DNA from: Alisma plantago-aquatica
Taxonomy: Eukaryota > Streptophyta > Magnoliopsida > Alismatales > Alismataceae
Length of the DNA stretch: 64,000 nt
Direction: 5' to 3'
Assembly (NCBI GenBank): GCA_963693085.1
Contig: OY856410.1
Location: 563,179,406-563,243,405 of the forward strand
The notes below the pieces were generated by a model. It was not told the DNA's origin. It saw nothing but the letters and a program-made list of their open reading frames with translations, and searched no databases. Each line of letters opens with the position of its first letter. Positions within the stretch are counted from its first letter, which is position 1. Shown piece after piece: positions 56,241-64,000 of the stretch. The position numbers were made by a program, and so were the translations under genes.

Positions 56241-59200
56241 TTCAGGGTTTCATTTGCAATTGTTTCAATGTCAGGAGTCAGATGTTATAGCTTGGGACTT
56301 CTTTGAGAGCTCCCATTTATTTAGCTATTGTTCCTAAATACAGTAGGATCATGAGATGAAATAAGCCAATTAGGATTCTCGCACATTATCTATAATACAC
56401 ATGCTAGGGTATTGTCTGACAAAATTGAATTAGGTGAATGAATTTCCTTTTGTAGATCGAGTTTGCACCACCAACACATAGTTTTTGATTTATTGATAAT
56501 CTCTTCCGCTAACATTCTCATTTAGCTACACCACTATTGCATGATGTATGTCATATACCCCTTGCAACAACTTGGACATGACAACCTCAAGCACACTAAC
56601 TTGTCAAATACAAATCTTTCCCAATCAGGGAGAGTTGATGTAGAGAAGCCAATAGTTCTAGCTGAACATCAAGCTTAGCATCCCCCATGAGCTTTAGTTG
56701 GCCATTTACTCGGTCGCTAGTCAATTTGGGAGCGGTCAAATTCAACCCATCAACTAAACATTTATTTCTAAAGACTTAGTTATCAATTTTCAGTTTCGCT
56801 ATATTACTTGAGTTTTTATTTGAGCTAGATCAATAATTAGGCAATTGTGTACAATTTGCTTAGATCATTTGGGTTCTAGCAACCATCTGATATGTCCCGG
56901 CATATATTTGAGTATGAATTTGAGCTTTGGGGAATTGATTTGCCATCACAGAGTAAGTGAAAAGTGCCAGCTGGTTTAACAAGGTTGCGTGCCTACCTAA
57001 AAACAAGAGGCAAGAGGTTTAGTGAAACAATGCAAGAAAATCAGTTCCATCTAGAATAACAAGGAATGTGTGATCAACAGACATTGAGACTTTCGAGCAA
57101 GCAGATACATGTTTCTAAACATGGGCAACAACAATTTGTTAAAATATCAGATATGGACAGGACACCGACGAGGGATACACACACACATATAAATATGTGT
57201 GATGCATGGATGTATGTATCAGAAATCTTCTAAAAAATCCAGAGTAATGTGTTTGTTTATGTATAATTATACATGTGCGTTTGTGTAGGAGGAACAATAA
57301 GAAGTAGACAACTAAACCTGTTGCACTTTTTCCAGGCTTCCAGCATATATAGAAGATGTTCAGGAAAAAACAAAAGAGTTCCCATTACTCAATTCATCAA
57401 TTTATAAGACCAACTTGTGATTCATAATATCCAATACATAAAATTTACATGTGGACTCTTTTTTTAAGATATTTTGTTTGCAATTTTGTTTGAATCTCAG
57501 CTTTGTGTTATGTTTTAATGACAAGGCATACTAGTTATAAGATAGTTGCATGTTCAGAATTTACACTCTAAAATCGGCTACAAAAGCAGCTGCTATAAAG
57601 ATGTGTCCAGGAGTGTTTTGGACGTGTCTAGTTATCTATGGGTTGTAAAAAAGGACCAACATTGATGAGACACGTTTTGGGCCATGTTCAGGAAGTATTT
57701 GTGTCCAAAAATTGTCCAACACGGACTGGAAGCTGTATAGAAAGTTGACAGATGCATGTTAAGTTGTAATTAGCACGGGCATATTTTATTTGAGTTGGAT
57801 CATTGATTAGGCAAAGTTGCCCACTTGCCCGAATCATCACAGTTGCAGTTAGTTTCTTATAAATACCGACCATGGGGTATATATACAGGCCAATGTTTGA
57901 TTATTAATCTGAGGTAGGAAATGGTTTGCCCTCACAGAATAAGCAAAGAGTAGTGCCACAATATCCGGTGATTTTTTTGAAAAAATCGAATTGATAATGT
58001 GATTTTTCCCTAGTTGTATGCATTGTATTAGAAAAAAGATCTTATTGAAGCTATCCTTTTTGTGCCTAGTGCCTTACCCCTCGGTGTCTTGGATTGAGGC
58101 ATATGCCACAAAATGTCTAAGGTGGGACTCAATTCAGAGGCTCTGAGGTGTAGTTGAGGTGCAAGCCTCAATTCTGGTCATGGTGCATGCCTCAACTTGA
58201 AACTTTAAATTTGGAATAAACGATACAGAACATCATATCTCATTCTTGCTACGGATTTTATGTTATCATGTGGTCGCCTTTCTTATTAACTTTGCTCTTA
58301 ATTCCTATTTATTGTTTAGGTAAAAAAAATATTTAGTTCAAATTTTGCTTACATGCATATTTATAATATACAAACACATCTACAATACACCCACACACAT
58401 ATATATACATATAAATATGTACATATATATACATATAAATATGTACATATAATTATAGATACATCAATTTATGAGAACCTCATATTTGAAGGGTTACGTC
58501 TTGAATGCTTTTAGGTGTACGCCTTACCTAACTAAGACAAAAATACCTCGTTACACCTTGTATATTTAAATAATTCATCATGTATAACACATTTTTCTCA
58601 TATTGTTCATTATTTATTCGCAGTTACATATTTTTTCCATTTTATATGTTTTCCAAATTTATACAAGTTTATTGTTTAAAGTGTTGACTCAGCTTAAGCG
58701 TATTGTGTCTATATGCACATATATTTGGCATATTTCTATATGAATGCAATATATCTTTTTTTTATTCAAGTGAGTGCTATATATCTATCTATATAAGTAT
58801 ATAATATGTGTAAGAGTGTATGTATGTACATGTGTATATATGTGTACGTGTGTGTGTCCGTCATATATCTACTATGTATTGTTAATTACAAGTATGCCCT
58901 TTCGTTTTACCAAAAAGATCTAGCCAATCATACAACAGTTGCATCCTCCTTAACTCACTATTTCTCAAACAAATGATTCCCCTTCTGTCTCTCCCTATCT
59001 CCCTCCTACCAAGTACATTTCTCCCCTTCTCTAGTCCATATGCTCCCTCTTTCTCTCTCCCAAACTCTTTCCCATTCTCTGCATATTCCCCTCGATATTC
59101 TACTCTTCTCACAATAACGTACGCAAACTTCTCCAAAAACAAATCTTGCTGATCTATACTACTAAAAAATGAGTGGGTATATTTCAGTGAACACTTCTTC

Positions 59201-60090
59201 AGATTATGATTCAACAAAAATGAAGTCATTTAATTTACAAATCTAATTCATAGTAGTGAATTAAAAAAGTGGGTGAAGCAACCGCTTAAGCACCCAAGCA
59301 CATACCCCTTTATAGTTTCGAATAACATGGGCTTTGAAGGGTGTTAGAGAAAAGAAATCTTTTGTCCCCTTCAAGGCGCTTCACAATGTCGAACTAGCCC
59401 AATCAATAGCTGAATATTTACAAAAATGAAAACACCACTATAAGGAAATGTGGTGCTCCAATTGTTCTATACTTGTATTGTGTTAATAATAGGTTTCATA
59501 ATTGCCATTTATTCTTTACTCATTTACTGTTGGTTGCACGCTCTATACAACAATATTAGAAAGATGAACTGTAATTTGTCAAGTTTGTAATATAATATGA
59601 CCATATTATCTAGGTGGTGTTTATCACCCATTCAATTTAATACAATATTGTTCATATATTAAGTCTACTTGTCTCACATTATGTACAGATACTGAAACTA
59701 TATACACTTATCTATAGACTACAATTAAATAATGTCATATTATATTACTATGTTGTCTATTGTGTAATAAGTCTACTGATCTATTGTTCTTTAACATTTA
59801 CCGAGTATTGTCTAATTATTTATGAATCCATTGTACGGTTATAGAATGCTCTTTCTGATTGTTTAACTGTGTATATGTTAATATTATGTCAAAACGGTAC
59901 CTTACCTTGTGAACAATATTTGTACTGAGTATACCTCATGTTTATTTATCGAGTGTTAATATCCGAGCTCAGTTGTTGAAACAATACTAAGGGTTGAATG
60001 TAGTAGGGCTGAAAGTGTGGATTTGCAATGAAAAAATGCATAGAAAGTTCACACACTTTGTCATCCGACTACACCCTACCAAACAAACCC
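56241..60090. other. Mostly unassigned AT-rich DNA with possible MITE fragments
   Basis: I recognise no protein domain. 58040-58560 has GAGGCATATGCC, GAGGTGCAAGCCTCAA and GTGTACGCCTTACC near its two sides, recalling hAT-like MITEs with subterminal clusters, but no target duplication was found. 59984-60092 ends in the same ACCAAAC-AACCCTAA border as the Tourist-like MITE. The minus frame at 59229-58882 has no recognisable motif. Confidence 0.35.
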
Positions 60091-60930
60091 TAAGCATTAA
60101 TCTTTTAAGTACAAATTATGTAATTTGTGTTATTATCTATGATTGATCTAATAACACATACTACTTACAGTATTGAAAAATCATCTTGATTATTTATGTT
60201 AAAACCTATGTTCGATGATGGGTGCCTGCCTGAGCAGCCACCTGGACTCTAGCCTCTAGGTGCACAGCCTAATTAGGTGTTTGGGCCATATAGGCGGCCC
60301 AACTTGGTAAATGGGCAACTGATGAGCCTGGCTTATGGGTTTTTCTGTTTTTAAAAAAAAATATCAAGATTATTTATTTCTAATAACCTGCCCCAACCCC
60401 AAGTCGAATGTGTTCTGTGTTTTCAGATGTCCAACAATGCAAGCGCAGGTTAATAGTCTAATTCTTCTCCGTACACCATTCCCAGCTTACTCTTCCTCCT
60501 CTTCCTTTCCCTCTCCTACCTCTTACCATCTTCATTCTCCATGAAGCGTTGCATGCAGCTATCGTCTATACATATAAGGAAAATATTTTTTGCTGTTGTA
60601 TCTTCCCATGGCCTCCTTATTTTCCTTTGATATTTTCTCTTCCTACTCTGTCTATCTTCTTTTTTCTACCAAACAACAACGTTGTTGCATGCACTACGTT
60701 TTCTTTTACTTTGTTGCTTTCACCTTGGGGAGCTTTGCTCCATCAAGCAGCAACATAACTGGTACATTACTGCTCCAGGTTTTTTTTCATTTTTTTTCCC
60801 TTTGTTTCGACCAAGTAGAAATTTTGCTGTAATACAAGCAACTTTCTGCTGCTTCATTATTGATATTTTTTGCACCACCATGCAGCAATCTTGTTGCTAT
60901 CTTACTGCCCCACTTTTTTAAGGTTTTTTT
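60091..60930. other. Left flank of the Pack-MULE, with GCAGCAAC repeats
   Basis: 60200-60330 has TATAGGCGGCCC and GGTGCCTGCC, possibly an old hAT end. From 60640 to 60910, GCAGCAAC...TTGCTGC words recur and continue on the other side of the Pack-MULE (62640-62830), so the two flanks were one sequence before insertion. No gene was recognised. Confidence 0.45.
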
Positions 60931-61180
60931 TTAAATAGCACAGTTTAATAAAAATAAGTACTGAAATAGCACAAACTCCATCTTAATTCCCGATATAGCC
61001 CACTTTCATTGGAAAGCGCCAATATCTTGGCGTTTTTAGTGCAGCTGGGTTTGAAAGCGCTAATTTTTAGGCGTTTTAGTCCAAAAGCGCCATATTTTTG
61101 ACGTTTTCATTTGAAAGCGCCATCTTTTTGGCGTTTTCATACGAAGGCGCCAATCACGTTGGCGTTTTCACATGAAAGCG
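60931..61180. repeat. Left terminal inverted repeat of the Pack-MULE
   Basis: It pairs with 62608-62340. Internally it alternates AAAGCGCC and GGCGTTTT about every 30 bp, so each arm can also fold on itself. Confidence 0.85.
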
Positions 61181-61712
61181 CACGTTTTTACTTGAAAACG
61201 CGTTATCGGCGCGCCTGGGTCGTCAAGTACCTCTCGCCTTTAACGCGGTAGCTAGCCTTAAACACGAGTTGGTTGGATCGGCTGGGTTAGATATGCGAAA
61301 TCCTCCCCATCGTTTCTCTCATTGCTGCTCTTCTGCGCACAGGTATCTATCTTCTTCAGTTTTCTATTGCCTGTTCATTTTTATTTACTTTTCTATCTCC
61401 AGGTTCCCCGGGTCTGCTGTTGACAACACGTCAGTCTGATCGCCGTTTGCACATCACCGTTTCCGTTTCCCCGAAGCGTCGTTGTGCTCTTTCTCGATTC
61501 TTTGGCTATCGAGAGCTCTCCGTTTTTGTGTGTGCATAGGGTTGAGATACGACATTGGCCGGTTCGCCGTGGTCCGGCCGCTGTGACCCGAAGGGTGTCA
61601 TCCGCTTCGGCATTTGAAGGTTGACACCGGGGAAGGTCTCCTGAGGCCTCGAGTGTGTGCTCTGTTAAAAGCGAGGTGTGGGTGGGCCGCCGCTGTACTC
61701 GTCGCTTAAGAT

Positions 61713-62170
61713 TTGCCAATTTGGCAGAGCGACAAGGGCCTGGAGACAATCGTCGAGGAAATCACACACTTGATCTTAGGTTCCTGGCTTCTGGGGCTCC
61801 TTGACGACATCCGCCTCCTTTGCCTCCCTAACGACATCAGCCTCCTTTGCCTGGCTCGGGTTCCTCGGCGTCTGCATCATGTTCTCAGATGCGTTTCCAA
61901 GACATGGAGAGCATTAGTATCCAGCAAACAGTTCCTTTTGTGCGGCAGGGAGAACAATCTCCAGGAATCTTGGCTGTATGCACTGTGCAGGGACAATGAT
62001 AGAAGGAACTGCTGCAATGTCTTGGACCCGGATCCTGCCCAACGGTACTGGAGGCTTCTTCCTGACATTCCTCTTCCCTGTGAGAAGAGGGATGGGATGT
62101 CATTTGATGCCATCGGCCAAAAGCTATTTCTACTTGGTGGCAAACATCGGCGAAGGTTTCCCAACGCACA
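61713..62170 (+). pseudogene. Captured F-box/kelch (SKIP4-like) gene fragment
   Basis: The frame contains LPNDISLLCLARVPRRLHHVLRCVSKTWRALVSS, a complete-looking F-box start (LP-D, RVPR and the CVSK-WR core). CNVLDPDPAQRYWRLLPDIP and FDAIGQKLFLLGG follow, the beginning of the first kelch repeat. This order matches F-box/kelch-repeat protein SKIP4-type genes. Similarity stops at LLGGK near 62145, and only unrelated serine/arginine-rich sequence follows to 62300, so most kelch repeats are missing. An untranslated exon and intron may lie at 61290-61405 (CAGGTATCTA and CTCCAGGTTCC). Being flanked by MULE TIRs, it is captured host sequence. Whether it is transcribed is unknown. An SCF adaptor without a substrate-binding propeller would be non-functional or dominant-negative. 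Confidence 0.82.
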
Positions 62171-62177
62171 CTCTCTC

Positions 62178-62306
62178 CGCTCTCTGCCCTCTCTATCCAG
62201 CCACAGGCGGGAGGCGTCAGCGCACAGGAGCCGATCTTCCGCTCTCTGCCTCTCTCTCAGCTCTCTACCCGAGCCGCAGGCGGGAGGCATCTGCGCATAG
62301 GAGCCG
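62178..62306. repeat. Two-unit tandem repeat, about 60-68 bp
   Basis: CCGCTCTCTGCC...CAGGCGGGAGGC-TC-GCGCA-AGGAGCCG appears twice (62178-62233 and 62239-62306). It lies between the captured F-box fragment and the right TIR and may be a second captured piece. Confidence 0.8.
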
Positions 62307-62339
62307 GAAAGATGGCGCCTTCGACCTGGCGCTTTTGGA

Positions 62340-62608
62340 CTAAAAACGCCAAAAAGATGGCACCTTCAACTGAAAACGCCAAAAATATGGCGCTTTTGGG
62401 CTAAAACGCCTAAAAGTTGGCGCCTTCAACTGAAAACGCCAAAAATATGGCGCTTTTGGGCTAAAACGCCTAAAAGTTGGCGCTTTCAACCCCAGCTGCA
62501 CTAAAAACGCCAAGATATTGGCGCTTTCCAATGAAAGTGGGCTATTTCGGGAATTAAGATAAGATTTGTGTTATTTCAGTACATATTTTTATTAAACTGT
62601 GCTATTTT
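62340..62608. repeat. Right terminal inverted repeat of the Pack-MULE
   Basis: It contains a duplicated unit of about 60 bp (TATGGCGCTTTTGGGCTAAA at about 62385 and 62445) that the left TIR has once. Otherwise it mirrors 60931-61180. Confidence 0.85.
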
Positions 62609-62617
62609 GGTTTTTCT

Positions 62618-63069
62618 TCCTTCTTTTTTTTCTCTACCAAGCAGAAAATTTGCTTCTATATTACCAACTTACCGGTGCTTCATGGTTAGCCCCAGCCTAT
62701 TGAGATGCGACACTGCTGCTCCACGGTTAGTCTATCACATTATTTCTTTTTCCCGTTATTGCTCTACCAAGCAGCAACACTGCTGCCATCCATGTTAGTA
62801 TGTTACTGACCACTGTGCTGCTCCATGATTATTTGTTTGTCCTTTTTATACATTAGCTCAATTGTTGGTCGCTCCAGATTTTAGATTAGCTCGACTTTTG
62901 GTCCTCCATGGTATGGAGCAGACTAGCTCAACTGGTGGTCCTTGATTTGAGTTTAGCATTACAGGTTCAGTATACTTGTATTATATAGTATGCTACTATA
63001 CTTGTTGGCAAAATTGCTTCTCATAAAATTATATTAGATTTCTTATTTTGGTTTTTGTGTGGTTTGTAG
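62618..63069. other. Right flank of the Pack-MULE, repetitive leader-like DNA
   Basis: GCAGCAACACTGCTGCC-type words continue from the left flank. TTAGCTC-A-T--TGGTC recurs at 62862, 62885 and 62925. No coding. Confidence 0.5.
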
Positions 63070-63580
63070 GATGTCTAATGAATACAATAATAACATACCA
63101 ACAGGGGGAAACGCCATTGGTGAGAGTCATAATTCTATTATGGTGAAGGATCCAAAACAGAAGGTCCAATGGTTTTAGGGTCGAAGTACTTGTTATGGCC
63201 TCTTGTGAGTGATAAGAAAAGGTTGTCGTGTGGTTGGTGTGGCCATATATGCAATGGAGGGGTCAAGAGGATTAAGGATCATATAATAGGTTCCAATGTA
63301 GTCAAGTGCAACAACACTATTGTTGATTATATGAAGATGACTAGGAGGAAGCCCCGAACCCTTACGAACGCTCTGCATTTGTTCTCTAGGTGATGGAGAA
63401 GAGGGAATGTTGGTATCGGTTCATAGCAAGTGGATACTTCCACTAAAGCCAGGGAAAGAGCCTAAGTACATTGAAACTAGCTACAAGAAAGAAGCACAAG
63501 CTAGAGCTAATGAGGAGGCAGTATTGTGGTTCTACCAAGCAAATCTTATCTTTAGTTGTCAATACCCATTAATATAAGCT
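63070..63580 (+). pseudogene. hAT transposase N-terminus remnant (BED finger)
   Basis: From ATG at 63070 the frame breaks at a TAG near 63177. A second frame gives LSCGWCGHICNGGVKRIKDHIIGSNVVKC, matching the BED-type zinc finger (CxxC ... GG--R-K-H ... C). ANEEAVLWFYQANLIFSCQYPL near 63500-63570 resembles the segment before the hAT DUF659 core. It is degraded by stops and has no core or hATC domain. It is not closely similar to the transposase at 24037-27882. Confidence 0.55.
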
Positions 63581-63879
63581 TGAATTAATAACTTGTGGTT
63601 GTATTACCTTTACTAAAAGTTTGACCCGAGTAAGGGTATGAGCAACCCTTTACCCTACCTCACTCAGATGCCATTATTATTAATAACGGCACAAACTTAG
63701 TTTTAGCTGGGAAGCTTTTTAAAGGAAAAGAGATCGTATTTATTCTAGAGACAGTGTCATGTATTGTATTGACCTCATGTTGGAGGACATTGCAGAGTTT
63801 CCCTAGTACGCAGGTATAACAAAAAAGACAACGAGACTGACATCCTTCAGTTACCTGAATGCACTACATGTATCTTCAC
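63581..63879. other. Unassigned interval
   Basis: GAGTAAGGGTATGAGCAACCCTTTACCCTACC at 63628-63659 (split here as GAGTAAGGGTATG and ACCCTTTACCC) recalls the GGGTAAGG hAT family, but no second end is visible. Confidence 0.35.
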
Positions 63880-64000
63880 TTCACCAATCCTCTCTCTCAG
63901 AATTCAAAAGGGAGTTCAGGAGCTATGCTACAAGCTAGGCAATTAGGCATGGTTGACATCTATGCTCCAACTTGAGGGGGAGTGTGTGTGTATGTGTCTG
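63880..64000 (+). pseudogene. Copia pol C-terminus, polypurine tract and start of 3' LTR
   Basis: QLGMVDIYAPT (63938-63970) is the usual last segment of copia polyproteins. It is followed by a stop and GAGGGGGAG at 63974-63982, the polypurine tract. TGTGTGTGTATG at 63983 would be the first bases of the 3' LTR, which runs out of the window. Upstream RNase H was not recognised. Confidence 0.65.

Larger units (their letters stand above)
60931..62608. mobile_element. Pack-MULE with long terminal inverted repeats
   Basis: The first about 250 bp and last about 270-330 bp are inverted copies. Both start, read inward, AAATAGCACAGTTTAATAAA and contain CATTGGAAAGCGCCAATAT followed by several AAAGCGCC/GGCGTTTT units. 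The flanks read GGTTTTTTT (60922-60930) and GGTTTTTCT (62609-62617), a 9-bp target duplication with one mismatch, as expected for Mutator. There is no transposase. The interior carries F-box/kelch coding sequence, which defines a Pack-MULE. The right TIR holds one extra 60-bp unit. Confidence 0.9.

Noticed and set aside
1..64000. Endogenous pararetrovirus sequences
   Set aside because: I looked for coat, movement protein and virus-type RT motifs. All RT and protease motifs seen fit copia, L1 or RTE elements.
1..64000. tRNA, rRNA or other structured RNA genes
   Set aside because: No cloverleaf or rRNA-like sequence was noticed; the only tRNA-related words are retroelement primer-binding sites.

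Overview
The window looks like repeat-dense nuclear DNA of a flowering plant with a large genome. It is AT-rich and gene-poor, and almost every recognisable coding stretch belongs to a plant-type transposable element: Ty1/copia, a TAT/Athila-like LTR family, L1 and RTE LINEs, hAT, Mutator and CACTA. I cannot place the species. The only sequence that looks like a resident host gene is the last exon of an F-box/LRR gene of the SKIP19/FBL23 type (minus strand, 21793-22504). A second F-box (kelch type) is present only as a fragment carried inside a Pack-MULE.

Layout. 1-919: end of a CACTA element containing a 479-bp poly(A) retroposon. 2276-3295: possible solo LTR. 3355 to about 7420: two direct copies of an LTR flanking a dead Ulp1-like (C48) protease domain. 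9331-11896: decayed L1-type LINE. 12757-17060: decayed copia fragments, one interrupted by a MITE. 17061-21792: no recognisable gene. 21793-22504: F-box/LRR exon. 22976-29106: a 6.1-kb hAT element with 8-bp target duplications and a four-exon transposase gene carrying only two visible disabling lesions. 30234-32308: two non-autonomous hAT elements. 33961-39146: a young copia element with both LTRs and target duplications. 40473-48390: a Mutator transposase remnant broken up by hAT MITEs and an LTR element without genes. 48699-49649: another hAT MITE. 50140-50875: RTE LINE remnant. 51190-54355: three copies of one copia LTR, two of them head-to-head as a large inverted repeat, with a gag-protease remnant. 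54356-60930: repeats and unassigned DNA. 60931-62608: the Pack-MULE. 63070-64000: hAT and copia remnants.

The strongest theme is hAT activity. Five hAT-like elements have exact 8-bp (in one case 8-9 bp) target duplications. A sixth has probable ends and a seventh is recognised by similarity to another copy. Each family has its own clustered subterminal motif (TTCGAC, GCCTAGGCG, TTAAGCGG or GGGTAAGG). The complete-length element at 22976-29106 shares its CATGG-type ends and TTCGAC clusters with the non-autonomous copies at 30234 and 41852. It is therefore a plausible relative of their source of transposase, although its own gene is now broken.

All boundaries were found by eye. Target duplications and terminal repeats were matched directly in the sequence. 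Family names come from recognised protein motifs.
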